A DNA stretch of 64,000 bases from Paralvinella palmiformis (GCA_025642065.1 JAODUP010000568.1:161501-225500); one strand, 5' to 3'. Counted from the first letter of the stretch, positions 1-13,700 are shown. A program made the numbers and translations. Notes: generated from the letters alone by a model not told the origin.

Positions 1-725
1 CAGAAAGCATAATCAGATGTAACTGACAATGGCCATAAAACTATTATGAGCTTAATAATGATTGAACGAATGATGAAGATAAGCTGTTTCCTCTGTGGTT
101 GGATGATGAACTCGTCAACGTGTTTTCAAACGGCTACTTGGATCAGGGATACGAATAGCAGAGTATCAACTGATCTAAGACAAGGTCATTGATAATATTA
201 GTTAATCGGTAAGGGGCAAATTATACCAAACAACAGACATCTAGATAGATCAGTGACTTTTAACTGTTTCAATTATCTATTTCAAGCACTCACCAGCATA
301 AGACACATCCTCCTCCCTTGCATTAAGTTTAGTAATTATCCAGGCAGTGACTTATAACTGTTTTTTTTTCTTCAATTATTTGATTGATTTCCTAATCAGC
401 ACTGATCCTACGAAGACGTCCTTATTTTATTGACTACCTAATCAACAGGTGAGTAAGACAGCTAACCAAGAGATGACATATGAATTTCGCCTTTATTTAA
501 ATGAATGTACCATAATATTAAGCGTATATACTGTTAATAGTAAGATCATTCCTACAGACGATGATGATCTATTAATGGCGACAAACAAGTTGTTGTCAAT
601 TATTATTATAATCCATACAAGACGGATTTACTTTTAAGTATGTTTTAAATGATTGTATTATTTTATTTCAGTTAGACAATGTTTTCTTGAGCTTCTATTC
701 ATAAATCGTATTATGATTATTTTGA

Positions 726-728
<3 letters not shown>
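1..728. other. AT-rich stretch, no gene seen
   Basis: I see no convincing coding exon, RNA gene or named repeat here. The only ORF of note (449-637 plus, 62 codons) has no recognisable motif and looks like chance in AT-rich DNA. Confidence 0.5.

Positions 729-778
<50 letters not shown>
729..778. repeat. (TA)n microsatellite
   Basis: About 24 uninterrupted TA dinucleotides. Confidence 0.95.
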
Positions 779-779
<1 letters not shown>

Positions 780-1798
780 CTAAATAATAATTAAAACTAC
801 GACCTCAATTATAATTATCTGGTTTATGTAGTAATCAACATTGCTGGCAGACTAAGTCGATCTTCATCTTAATTAATGAGGTTATTCCTTAAGAATGTAA
901 CATTGTCTTAGGTGGCTAATAGGCTTTGAATAAAATACGGCTTCTGTCTCAATTAATTGCTCGCTCTCAAATAACATCTAGAATGTTTGTTTGTTTGTTT
1001 ATTTGTTTGTTTGTTGCTGAACTCACGGTATCCTAACAACTACCTGCGGTTACACTTTTAGCCAATGAAGAGATTATTAAACCAGTGTTATTCGGCAACA
1101 TTTTGAGGATGTTTGTAACTTTTCTCACTATAAACGCGTAGGGATATAACGTTCTGACGTCGCGTGCTGAAGTGAACAGTATCAGATAATTAATGACGTG
1201 ACGACTGTATGCCAGAGAGTTATTAATGTATCAGCGCTGAAATATAATTTGAAAGTGTGTGACAAACTGAACTGTGTATTCAAACCAACGACGGATATCA
1301 AAAGGTATAAAGCTCCATTGTGGTTCACTACAATATTCCACATAGAGAGATGATATAGTTCAACCAGAAATGGATATCACACGGTTTAGGGCTAAACATT
1401 TATCATTAACGATGAACGGTCAAGTGCGATATATTCTCTTGGTAAAGGACTAACAGGAAGTCATTTGTTTCAACCTAATCTAACCGAGTATTCCTTTCGG
1501 GCCCAAAATACCCTTATAATCAAATAGATGCCTTTTACCAAATGAAACTGGGTAATGTTTGGTGTTTTATGTCAGACAGAATAGGATACATCTTAACTCA
1601 GCCTATTATCAGAATACAAAGGTCTGTTATAAACACAATTTCATTCAATCGGCTTACGCATCTTTAAACAATAGCAATATTGTGCATAGAATAATTAATA
1701 CTTTCTGTAACTTATCTTATACAGTTACTTTTAAATATCATGTTTTGAAATAGGTCTATTGGCGAGTAGTCGACACGAATAATAATGGATTATGATTG
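779..1798. other. Non-coding stretch with a short GTTT repeat
   Basis: No gene recognised. A GTTT tetranucleotide run lies at about 985-1016. The plus ORF at 1559-1753 shows no motif. Confidence 0.5.
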
Positions 1799-1908
<110 letters not shown>

Positions 1909-1913
1909 GTTTT

Positions 1914-2778
1914 AAAACACAGGCACAGAGAATCTCGATCCTAAAATTTAAAATTTTTTCGGGGTTTTCCTAAAAGGGACGGGGAATCCAAAATCGCCTA
2001 TTTTCTGAAATTGGTTGTCTCAAGTCCCTACCCCGTCAAAATACAATCCCCTTTACCGGCCGTTCGATTTCAAATCAAATATTATATTGAGTAGTCTGGA
2101 TCACCATGTCGTATGTCCCATCTAATATCTGTCCCATCAACATTCTATCCTTATATAGACGGCGTGACCTATCAAAAGAGTAATATTTTTTAACCAGACA
2201 GTTTCTATTTCGTCTGTGATATTCAATTCAATTCGATATATTCATATATTTTGGATTCAAATTTCATTATTAGTTTGATGGAGTTGATGGAAGTTGTTTA
2301 ATGTTGGTGCAGATCATCCCTGACACTGTTATGGGAAAGATCACACAAACAGGGATAGGAGTCGGATCTCGATTCACACTGTAACCAGCATGCCACCAAA
2401 GAGCCGCCCTGGTTGACAAGTAGAATGTCCTCGGATGTCGCCATTTCTGTTATATTCGGATTCTCTTCTTTCCAATGTGACGTTACGTTTAGGATTTCAA
2501 ATAAATGTCATAAGAACAAGAGAGGAATTTAGTTTTCATCGCTTTATCCGAGGCTATCTATTTTCATAAACAACACCTTACTGTCTGTCATCATGCCTTA
2601 TACGACCTATTATTATCTTCAGTTGATGAAGATCCTTTCACACAGCTCCTTAAAGATGATTGTATCAAATCAGTTTTAAAATTCCTCTCTCGTGCCAAAC
2701 TACACTGATACCGTGACACAACAGACAGTCAGATAGATTGATTGATTGTTTTGTTTAACTTCCGAGCTGTTCTCACCC
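1914..2778. other. Non-coding stretch, no feature recognised
   Basis: Unannotated AT-rich DNA between two large microsatellites. No domain-like reading frame was seen on either strand. Confidence 0.4.
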
Positions 2779-4265
<1,487 letters not shown>

Positions 4266-4479
4266 AACAAATATGCAATACTTTCTCTCTCTCTCTTTCT
4301 CTCTTTCTCTCTGTCTATTATTTGAAATTTTCGCAGTGTCCTGAACACCGACATCCACACACAGTGTTCTACGTTTCCAGACATCATCTTCTCGATTAAG
4401 GCGCAGGTACTCCACATACCTGTCTACCTTTTTGTTTAGCCAAGAGATAATAATGTCACATAAAATGAGCTGCCACATT

Positions 4480-4655
4480 TCAACCTGGTACCTGAGACAG
4501 GTTGATGAGATTTGCTTTATCAGATGGAACGTGAGTTTTAAAATGGCTGACCATTGGAATGTCCACATCTCTATTGATAGTAAATATTGTGCATGTGTTA
4601 GTAGGGTCATCATTTAAGACTTTTTCTTCATCAGAAATTAGGCCTACAAAAAGAC
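4480..4655 (-). CDS. Possible unassigned exon
   Basis: On the minus strand an open frame runs from a pyrimidine-rich stretch ending TTTTTGTAG (about 4645-4657) to a possible donor CAG|GTACC near 4495. It would encode about 50 residues of varied composition, including DPTNTCTIF and VDIPMVSHF, which looks more protein-like than the neighbouring ORFs. I do not recognise the family and see no convincing partner exon. It could be a real exon of an unknown gene, a decayed transposon fragment or chance. Confidence 0.25.
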
Positions 4656-4689
4656 AGCCTGGAATATAACTGGACATAATAAATTTCAC

Positions 4690-5479
4690 TCGATTTTCGT
4701 GTTCTATCTACTGAAATAATGTTGTTATTAAGATAAATGAATACATGTATATGAAGTCATACTAACCTACCGGTGCATAATTTCCGGTTCAACTGAAATA
4801 GAAAAGTAAAACTTCTGTTATTCTTAACAGGGGTAATAATATTCATATTATCCTGTCTATATTATAGTATTGTTGTCACTTATCCAGAAGGCAATCATTT
4901 GTCTCGTATCATCTTCATCTGTTTTAACTTAAATTCCTAACCATTCTATGAAGGATTCATTTGAGACCAATTTGTCCAAAAGAACGTACAAGATTAGCAG
5001 AAAGCAATGGATTTAGTTCAGAAGACTCTTGTGTTTGAAAGCTTCAACTTATCCCCCAACTGGTTGTTTCAGCCGATGAGAACTCTCTAACGCTTACTAC
5101 TACAAAACGGAATCTGAACACAGCTAACGCACAAAATGTATTTTAACATCTGTGGATCAGGGAAGCGATTTTGAAGTGTTTGTTTACTTATGACAAGTTA
5201 AAGGTTACAATGATATCAACTTAAATTTGTTTTTAATTTGTGTATAATTTAATGTTAAAATAAACCTTGGCGTCGTTTTACATGTGACGTAATTTCAAGA
5301 CATCGAAGTGAACGAAAGAGGTCATTACTAAACAATGAAGAAGGGTGATTTTTACTCCAATATTTGATAAATATAGTCAACTGAGTGTTGTCTGTGTATC
5401 TACACAATAACATTACTGTTAAATCTATGGATATATTTTCTTCAGTTCCAAATGGGAAGTACATATAGGTGAATAGAAC
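4690..5479. other. Non-coding stretch, no feature recognised
   Basis: AT-rich sequence. A 69-codon minus ORF (5255-5464) has no recognised motif. Confidence 0.4.
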
Positions 5480-5852
5480 AGTCTATGGCCTGATGTGCAT
5501 CCTAGTATGGTGCTATCTGACACCTGTGATGTCAGCCAACAGAGAGATCACCACAACGTTCCTAATCCCATACCTCAGAACAAAAACAATGCAATATTCC
5601 TTATTCCCAGATATAGCCCGACTCCCGAACTGCCTCCGATCAGATGTTGCTGCAGCTCAATTTGAGGAGTGATTTAAGACCAGACTCCACGGCTACCCCC
5701 CCTAAGATGAGCCAATTAACAGCATGTTATATATCACCATGCACCCTACATGACACAGGTTTGTACAGTCACCCTGTCAGTTCTCTCCCTAGACACTAGT
5801 ACGCCATATTCACGTTTAAAATTTGTACTTCATTAGGAAGAAGAAGAAGAAT
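5480..5852 (+). mobile_element. LINE 3' fragment (ORF2 C-terminus and 3' tail)
   Basis: The plus-strand translation contains RTKTMQYSLFPDIARLPN followed by CLRSD and, after one frameshift/stop, FKTRLHG. This is the 'RT...SFFP...WN.LP...FK.RL' signature at the C-terminal end of ORF2 in many animal LINEs. About 130 bases further on the sequence ends in a (GAA)n tail at about 5838-5850, as expected of a retroposed 3' end. Only the 3' part is present; the RT core and endonuclease are absent. Clade not determined. Confidence 0.65.
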
Positions 5853-6692
5853 ATAAAATCACAGCCGAGAGGATTCTTAACTCAAATCCGTTTGTAAACA
5901 AAAGCTTCTATTAAAACAAAGGTCAAAATATCTTACCTTTTTAGTACAGATAAGTTACGCCGTTATTTTTTATTGTATATATATATATATATATAATATT
6001 ACCAGAAACTAGGTCATTCTACTATACATCTAATCTAACTCTAAACACGTAAACATCTATCACTTGCTCTCAGTCTTAGGGATTCCACGATCAAGAATGG
6101 ACTAAGACGTCGACCAATCAGGAGCTAGCTTAACCCAGTCGGGGAATTCTCAAATGAGGTCATTATTATTACAAATTAACCTCAATAAATCGTCATTATT
6201 ACACACCACCTACTGAGATTTTAGTGTATAATCATGATAATTGCGAGAAAGGAATTTCAGAGAACAAAGTAACAATCTTTATTACTTGAGTCGACTTAGA
6301 CGGGTAGGCTTAATAAACGGTAATAAATCTCATTCACTGTTCAACGAATGATTTATTTGATTTCAAGATTATCTTTATTGATCAGTTAAATTATAATATA
6401 ATACAGGGGGCTCGTGGTAACCATGGAAAAATATTGTAAATATTTATTCAGGATCTGAAAACAGAAAGTATGAGGAGATTATTTCTACCTTCGCCTCCAG
6501 TGACCAATGCCTCCAAGCGAGTGGACAAGAAACCATCTGTCGTTTCACAAGTTTCAAAATAAAATATTTAAGAAGGAAAAAATAATCTTTTTAATATATT
6601 TGGATCCTGAGTTATGGGGCGTACTCAGAACAAAACCCGTTACCCGTCACGTTTTGTATTAAACACTAGACCATCGAGTCCTTTTCAATATT
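5853..6692. other. Non-coding stretch, no gene seen
   Basis: Contains a short (TA)n run at about 5968-5994. No recognised coding or RNA feature. Confidence 0.5.
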
Positions 6693-6957
6693 TTGCCTCA
6701 TAGGTAGAGCGTGAGCCTATTTACCTATGGCTATTTATCATTCTGTGCGTGAGGTCGCTGGTTCGCGCCTCAGACAACTGGCAAGGTATTATCCACCTAA
6801 CATGCCATTTATTCTAAATTCTAAATTTATTTAGAATTAGTCTCCGTGGGGAAGCTGTAAATTACAGACCGTTTGCGTCGCCCTCATTTGAGGATGCCAG
6901 CCACGTCAAAACCTGCCGTTTCGCCCATTATTATTATTATTATTATTTATTATTAAT
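6693..6957 (+). mobile_element. tRNA-derived SINE, family B, copy 1
   Basis: A tRNA-like head carries an A-box-like GGTAGAGCGTGAG and a B-box-like GGTTCGCGCCTC about 40 bases later. A body follows (TCTCCGTGGGGAAGCTGTAAA..., CCCTCATTTGAGG...) and then an (ATT)n tail. The second copy at 7515 shares the whole architecture, which shows it is a dispersed element and not a tRNA gene. Confidence 0.7.
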
Positions 6958-7204
6958 CGTTGTCTGAGACAAGTTCATACACAGAGAAACCCCCGATAGC
7001 CTCTCTTTATGATCAATCAGATCGAGTTACATTCAATTTGCGATAGACATCTAACATTATCCTCATTATTAAGCCTTTGCTAACAAACCGAAACTAACAG
7101 TCAATAAATGCTAGCTCTTATTTATTTCCATTCTACATGTGATCATATTGATTGTCTAATACTTTCATTCTACTTGCTTCTTCCTTCATTAACAGGCGAG
7201 TCAA

Positions 7205-7305
7205 TATATTAGTGCGCACGAGTGCGGGCACACTGACACACACACACGCGCGCGTGCGCGCGCCGGCGCGTTGTGTGTGTGTGGATGTGCGCGCGGAAAC
7301 GCACG
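7205..7305. repeat. Alternating purine-pyrimidine tract with inverted symmetry
   Basis: A (CA)n run passes through CG-rich CGCGCGCGTGCGCGCGCCGG into a (GT)n run. The whole block is a rough inverted repeat of alternating purine and pyrimidine. It is the most GC-rich short block in this AT-rich part of the window. The facing ORFs it supports are low complexity. Confidence 0.85.
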
Positions 7306-7514
7306 TGAGTGAAATAATACAAATCATTTTTTAAATAGAGCTGCTGCTGTACACACTGGGACGAGCCCATATAACTTACCTGATATTATACTATTGTGTG
7401 ACCATCTGCACAATGTAGATTAATTAATCTGATCGAGACAGCACAACTGTGTAACTCAGTGGTACATGTATATTATAATCATATGTTAATAGTATATTGT
7501 TTGTATTATTATTG

Positions 7515-7808
7515 ATTTTGGTCTCATGGGTAGAGTGTGAGACTATTTACCTATGGCTATTGTCATTCCGTGCGGGAGGTCGCAGGTTCGCACCTCGATC
7601 GCGGCACTATAATAGGGGGAGGTTTTCATCCAGCCAGGCAACTAGCAAGGTTTTCTCCACCGAACATGCCATTTATTATAAATTCAAAATTTATTTATAA
7701 TTAGTCTTCGTGGGGAAGCTGTAAATTTTAGACCATTTGCGTCTCCCTCATTTGGGGTTGCCAGCCACATAAAAATCTGCCATTTCGGCCATTATTTTTA
7801 ATATTATT
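7515..7808 (+). mobile_element. tRNA-derived SINE, family B, copy 2
   Basis: Same element as at 6693: A-box-like GGGTAGAGTGTGAGACT, B-box-like CAGGTTCGCACCTC, the shared GTGGGGAAGCTGTAAAT core and an ATT-rich tail. This copy has about 40 extra bases after the B box (CGATCGCGGCACTATAATAG...) that copy 1 lacks, so copy 1 probably carries a deletion. Confidence 0.7.
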
Positions 7809-8244
7809 ATGTTACTGCCAGCATAAGTTTATTATGGCCACATTCGATCCATAGGTGGCACCACCATTAATATATTGGTAAGCGAGAATTACTGAATCAT
7901 TTTCCAGACTGAGGCTCTGTATTCCGCTATTTTTGAAGGTCAAGCGACCGCCAAAATTTACAAGTATCAAAACTAGGAACAGTTGATAAGCACAATTATT
8001 GAGTCAGCTCAAGAGTAAGATTAGAGGACAACGTAATGCAAACGTTATCAAAACCTTGCCTTGCCTCCTCACATATATTTCCTATCATTAGAAAAAAGCA
8101 ACTCACACATATCAAAACTAGGAACGGTTGATAATTTATACTTGGTATTATTTATGCCAAAATTCATATTAAAATCCCTGACATTCACAGTAAATCGAAA
8201 CCATCAGTGATCTACCTACAATGAATATCTATACATTTAACAAT
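7809..8244. other. Non-coding stretch with a short direct repeat
   Basis: A roughly 25-base sequence, TATCAAAACTAGGAAC(A/G)GTTGAT, occurs twice (about 7966 and 8107). No gene seen. Confidence 0.5.
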
Positions 8245-8622
8245 TAATAGGGCTCCGTCGTTCCCATGTACCATATGTTCCAAATGTATACGTGCAAACA
8301 GTCTAACTGTTAGTTGTGATGTATGCGATAAATGGTGCCATATCGCGGTGATGACTACGACGAGATTGCTTCATCAGATGTATTCAGGTGCTTACAATGG
8401 TGATTTAGTGGACACCATGATATCGAACATGCAGGATGCTACGAAGCAGGAATCTATGGAATCTATGTTCGTATCTGAATCTGATTCTAAATGCAACGCG
8501 GATGAATCAGCACCTGATTTATACATAATTGGATCTGCTGATATGTCATTTGTGGTTCCGGAAGTGCACAATGAGTCCTCATTGTTGGATATTGTTCTCG
8601 AGCAAACATCGTTACACGACAT
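8245..8622 (+). pseudogene. Retroelement PHD-finger ORF fragment
   Basis: An open plus frame encodes CTICSKC...SCDVCDKWCHI. The spacing (C-x2-C, then C-x2-C-x4-H) is that of a PHD zinc finger, although the last C-x2-C pair is missing. About 95 acidic and serine-rich residues follow. PHD fingers of this kind are frequent in proteins of animal non-LTR retrotransposons. The frame is cut at its 3' end by a SINE fragment, whose sequence supplies the last residues before the stop. A host PHD protein is possible but no host exon structure is visible. Confidence 0.55.
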
Positions 8623-8682
8623 ACCTTTGGAGGTCGCTCGGCCCATTTAGCCTACCTTGTGCACAAAAGTGGCCGTAAAACA
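8623..8682 (+). mobile_element. SINE family A, 3' fragment
   Basis: ACCTTTGGAGGTCGCTCGGC through GTGCACAAAAGTGGCCGTAA matches the 3' half of the SINE A copies seen at 16191 and 43851. The tRNA-like head is missing. Confidence 0.85.
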
Positions 8683-9825
8683 CAATCCAGATGTTCCATA
8701 TCCAGTCTTAGCACAACTATCGTCGCTGCCTTCGTCGTTGTAACCGACAACGTGCAAATGGTCGACCCAAGCATCCTCAAAACCTTGAGTTTAACATGAA
8801 TATGGTGGCTATACTTCAATGCCCCAGTTTCTTATTTGCCGACATCAACGTGACAGGCACATTTGCTATACTTGAACAACTCTGTTTGCTCTCATGTGCC
8901 AAAGGAAGGATGGTATCTGAACGACATCCGCATGATGGCAACATCTCAGCACATGACATTTACATTTTCTAGAGGTGTACTCCAGTTAATGGCCCTGTAT
9001 TAATATGATATTATATGTCCATATGATAGTGATGTCTTATATTGCATATATCTCATGATATATTGTATATACTGCAAATATATTGTAAATATTTGTGATA
9101 TTTTAAACATTTGATATTAATTATGATAGTGTATATTGCAAACATGGTTTCAAATTACATACAAGTTTTGATTTTGAAGTACAAACCTTTTGGAATCAAT
9201 TAAATTTAAAAACAAATCATATATTGATGCACCTCTCATTTCTACGTTTCCTTTCAGTTTCGACATTCCGTTGACGATTTCTGCATTTCCTTTTCAACAT
9301 ATTCCATTGAGACTATCTCCTCTAAAATACGAATGCATAATCACATTTACCTGTACCGAAATATCAACCAGAACACTAGAACCGAGAACCTTTTGTTTGG
9401 AAATTGAAAAAGGCAGTCACTTGCCAAATCAGTTTAAGTCATTAATGGACTGGAGAGACCGTTTCATTATAATAGCTATGTTTAAGCATAGCTCTTCAAG
9501 TAGAAGGTACAGTAAGTACAGCATCATAGTTTGTCGGAATCATAAATTATGTATCTGTTAATTTGAATTGAATTTATGCTTTAATCGGCATCTACAGATT
9601 ATTGTAGTTTGTAAATAACGTGGCTAATTAAGACCTCATAGTCAAAATATAGAGTCCTTTTGTGTCCCTTTATATGTAGAATCCAGGTTAAGCTCTGTAA
9701 GTACTTTATTTTTGTACATAAATATGGGTCATTCTATGAAACTAGTGCGTTTTTTATAACTGGCACTGTGATAGAGTATTAAAAAATAGTTGAAAGGGTA
9801 TTTAATCTTAATCCCACCAGAAAAT

Positions 9826-9832
<7 letters not shown>
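8683..9832. other. Unassigned stretch
   Basis: Holds a 123-codon plus ORF (9190-9561) with no motif I recognise and AT-rich sequence rich in ATATTG-type words at 9000-9130. The ORF is best regarded as unproven. Confidence 0.35.

Positions 9833-9860
<28 letters not shown>
9833..9860. repeat. (GT)n microsatellite
   Basis: About 14 GT units. Confidence 0.9.
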
Positions 9861-10538
9861 CACAATCCAAGCTTTTACTATTCACCAAATATAAGCCTTT
9901 CTTTAACCAGTATATGTTAGACAAGTTCTCAAAAATAAGTCACAGATGGACACGTGCAGGTAGCTTCACTAATTGGTCGATTTTCAAACATTGATCTCGT
10001 GCTTTCACTCATTCCCATCTATCGCATTAAAAAAGCTCTTCGAAACGGTGAGAGGTCAGTAAGTGCGGAATTAAGTTACCATGACAACGAAGTAAGGATA
10101 TAATGTTGTTGTTGCGATAGTCATCACCGTACTCTTGGAACAGTCCAATGTGAGTTGCTAACCTAAGTAGGTGATTAGTGTTTCAGGCCAGAATCTGGGT
10201 CAAGCTAAGGGTCAATCAAACGATTCCGCTCCAATTATTGGTAGTAATTCTTTTAATGCATGATTTTGAATATTTTATGGGATTCCAAATCGACTTGGCT
10301 GGTACAGCGAGAATTGTGGTGTTCGTTGTGACACGGTAAATGGGTAAATGATATACAGATGTAATAGCTCGCCACTCACCGCCAGACAAACCATTCTGAG
10401 TGAAAATGGCGAAATTATTACACCGATTTGTACACGAGATGGCTCAGCTACAAATTGTCTAGATCGTCCAATCATAGCCTAACATTCCCTGTACCTGGGC
10501 CATTTGAAATACTGCTAACATTCACGCATACTTCGCAA
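9861..10538. other. Non-coding stretch, no feature recognised
   Basis: Nothing supported on either strand. Confidence 0.4.
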
Positions 10539-10600
10539 TCACACACACACACACAAACACAAACAAACAAACACACACACACAATATATATACACACAAA
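10539..10600. repeat. (CA)n/(CAAA)n microsatellite
   Basis: CA dinucleotides interrupted by CAAA units, followed by TATATACACACA. Confidence 0.85.
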
Positions 10601-11584
10601 TACACGAAAGTTGGAGATCTATGCAAAGTCGTAAAACATCTTTAGAAAAAGGCCGTGTTAGTGGAGAAACTATTCCAGGTTAAAGGTCAACCATCTTCTA
10701 TCCATCTTGTGTTATTGATGTTTGTGGTAGCTGTGGGTTAATACGTTCTCTCCTAGACATCGATACTTCTGCTCTGGTCGTATTCCTATGACGTCATTGT
10801 TTCCGGTTAACAAAAGACTGTTATACTGACGCAGGAAGACAGAATCTCTTTACGTCCCCGTTTCTGGTAGTTGTTTGCATTTATAACGCACTGATGTATA
10901 TCTGTTGCATGCTATATGTATGTCTGATTCGCCTAAACCAGAGCTTAAAATTGTGGTTGGACAGCAGAAACATTTCTTGTCCGTCTCCAGATTGAGAACA
11001 TCTCATATAGACCTCTGATACCACAAATGAGATGACACTTTCTAATGAATCCTCACTCGTGTCTCCAATGGACTGTAGTACATACAAATACAGGAATGTA
11101 CAATACACATGCGCCTGCGAGTGCGCGCATTCATACACACACACACACACATGCACAAATACCAACCGACCAAATACTGTGATTCTTACAAGTCTTACAG
11201 GGCTTTCTATGTTTATACCTTTAAAGTCCCCTTTCTATATTGACGTGTACAATTTGGACAAACCTCTATCTCCTTGGGGGGTATATTTTATCACATCACA
11301 AAAGTAATGGATTTTGCGGCTGAATCAATCAGAATATCTGCTCTTCTTCATCACTAACCTGTATTTATATAGTAAACACCATTCTCTGCCCAAGTGTCTT
11401 TTCATCCACTGCCAAAACACACATGGACCTACAGACAGAGACACGGCATAAATATAAACACCATATGGCATATCTTCATGTCGATCACATAAACAATTGT
11501 ACCAGCATACGGAATAGTCTCTAGATAGGTAAACTGAAACACAATTCTTGGTCCGTCCCAAACAGTTAAATCTCCTCCATTTCA
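10601..11584. other. Non-coding stretch, no gene recognised
   Basis: Several ORFs of 80-95 codons on both strands overlap short CA tracts (for example near 11136-11151). None has a recognisable domain. Confidence 0.35.
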
Positions 11585-11626
11585 TGGGTGAGTGAGTGAG
11601 TGAGTGAGTGAGTGAGTGAGTGAGTC
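11585..11626. repeat. (GTGA)n microsatellite
   Basis: About ten GTGA units. Confidence 0.95.
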
Positions 11627-11702
11627 TTATTCACTATGTAAGTTGCACTCATGTATAGCATTCACCCTAAACATTGTCTTGAAAGAAAAGAAACAATATA
11701 TA

Positions 11703-11797
11703 TATAAACATGTACGAGTTGGATTCGAACCTAAAACCAAGAGGTTTATGGTACAATGCTCTAACCACGTCACCGTCGAAGCGCCCCCTATTTTTGG
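11703..11797 (-). mobile_element. tRNA-like SINE head
   Basis: Read on the minus strand it has an A-box-like GTGGTTAGAGCATT and a B-box-like AGGTTCGAATCCAACTCG at tRNA spacing. The cloverleaf is imperfect and an AT run follows, so a SINE head or tRNA pseudogene is more likely than a working tRNA gene. Confidence 0.5.
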
Positions 11798-12764
11798 CAT
11801 ATTTCCGTTTGACAGCAACCAATAACAGTATCTTTCACGTCACATCACCCATATATGTTTATACCCTGTAAGCATTACCCCGTCCCCCAGAGTGATCCTG
11901 AAGCTCATCTAATGGCCTTCTGTCTAATATGACTTGATATGGATACTGATGCTATGATAAAGCACTCTTTTAGCCTCAAGTTATAAATCAAATTACAGTG
12001 TAACCTACTTCTTTGGGTTGTTTCATCTGATCATCTCTTTCCTATAGGGAACATTCCCTTTCCGGATGCTCTACACAAGAGCAGCGGTAAAGCCAAACAA
12101 AGCACTCGTACGCCACCAACCGGAACTAAAATAATCCTTTCTTTCTCATTAGCCATGTGGAATAACAGACTGGCACAGAGAATCTCGAACCGTGAATTCA
12201 AACTATGGACGATTCATCAGGGGCCTAAAGAAAGAGTGGCGACTTTTCTTCTGATAAAACACTGGAAGATATATAAAAACAATTTGGATCCGGGTTAGAA
12301 AATGATGGGTTTTTTTTATATTCCAGGAGATAAAAACTCATTTTCGATCCTTGTATTGGATATGGATCATCGCAAATCTTTTCTCAGTCATAGATTATAA
12401 TATGTGTACCAATAACCATATATTGTATACGATTATTTGAAAACCATTTAACTGGTTATTCGTAATCCGACCAATATCATATTCAAGGCGTACTACATTG
12501 GACGAGTTCGGGTCGTGTATCTAGACCGCGGAAATGCATCTCAGATTTGCCTGTGCGTCTGTTCTTCAATGAATAATATCAGCCTAATCATCTCAATTGC
12601 CTCACCAATATTTCCCATGCAAGACCAGCAGTGAATTAAAATAAATCACTCACTCACTGATTCATTCAGTCTCTCACTCACTCACTCACTCATTCACACA
12701 CTCACATATTCACAAAACAAAACGACTGACTAGTGAAAGTGCCTAATCCATTTTAACTGTTATA
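11798..12764. other. Non-coding stretch with a CTCA run
   Basis: A degenerate (CTCA)n run lies at about 12643-12700. No gene seen. Confidence 0.45.
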
Positions 12765-13044
12765 CAGAGAAAACTCGTTATTCCGACAAGGTTTCTTACA
12801 TGATAATATGTCGTATTACAGTGAATGTCGGAATGTCGAATCTGTTACATATGTACTTATGATGGTCCGACTGACGCAGCAAGTAATGTTGGGTACAGAG
12901 TTTATTAATACTGTGAGCAAAACATATGGCTAAAATATACGGTCGTAAGTTGATCTGGTCGTAAGTCGGCCTATGTTATAATAACTTTACATATATTATA
13001 ATCACCTTTAAGTCGTCTCCCGGTCGTAAGTCGACGACTCCCTG
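12765..13044. mobile_element. Tigger/pogo-like MITE
   Basis: The left end reads CAGAGAAAACTCGTTATTCC. The right end, on the opposite strand, reads CAGGGAGTCGTCGACTTACG. Both are immediately flanked by TA, the target duplication of Tc1/mariner-pogo elements, and both resemble Tigger-type termini (CAG...TCG..TT...CGAC). The 280-base interior has repeated GTCGTAAGTCG and GTCGGAATGTCG words and no coding capacity. The two ends match each other only in part, so it may be a hybrid of two related elements. Confidence 0.55.
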
Positions 13045-13510
13045 TAGTGGTATAGTTATACATTATATATTTCATAATATATTTTTAAGTCGTAAAAAGT
13101 ACGATAATGTAAAGAAACAGTTATATGTGTAGCAAAAATAATACCCCACATCAATAGGAACCACATTGACATGGCGCTGACAAAGGTTTAGCTGGTATTA
13201 TAATCTCATAGGGTATTTACTTCTCTTTTCAACAAATATGACAAATATAATCAAGGCAGAGAAGTAAAAAATTATATAATCACATAATAGACGAATATCT
13301 TTAATTCCAAAATGCGAGAAGTAAATTTAATTCAGACACAGTCATTCATCATCTTGCTTACAACATCAAAGAAATAAAATATACAAACTTCATTGAATAA
13401 GTTCAAGATAGACGTCTGTTTAGCGGAAATAGCCTATAGAAGTTTAATGTCTGTTAGAGAGTTCAGCAGTGGGTTCAGATATCTGCTGGCTAAATGTGGG
13501 TGTTATTCCA

Positions 13511-13699
13511 GGATGATGATGAAGAGCATTTGATGTTTTACGGCTACGTTTGTGCACGTGGTAGGCTAAACGAGTCAAGCGACCTCCAAAGGTAATGAAG
13601 CGAAGTCAAAGATGAAACAATCTTCAGATATGCCACGCCGGGATTCGAACACGGGTGGTAGTGATCCGTGGTCCAACACGCTACCGCTAGACCTATGAC
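13511..13699 (-). mobile_element. SINE family A copy with target-site duplication
   Basis: On the minus strand: tRNA-like head with CTAGCGGTAGCGTGTTGG and a GTTCGAATCCCGG B box, then the shared body (CAAAGGTAATGAAGCGAAGT in plus orientation) and an (ATC)n tail. GTGTTATTCCA occurs at 13500-13510 and again at 13700-13710, an 11-base target-site duplication that fits retroposition. Confidence 0.85.
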
Positions 13700-13700
13700 G

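Noticed and set aside
11703..11797. Working tRNA gene
   Set aside because: A and B boxes are present, but stem pairing is poor and the structure matches a SINE head. The same applies to 25599-25670 and the heads of SINE families A, B and C.
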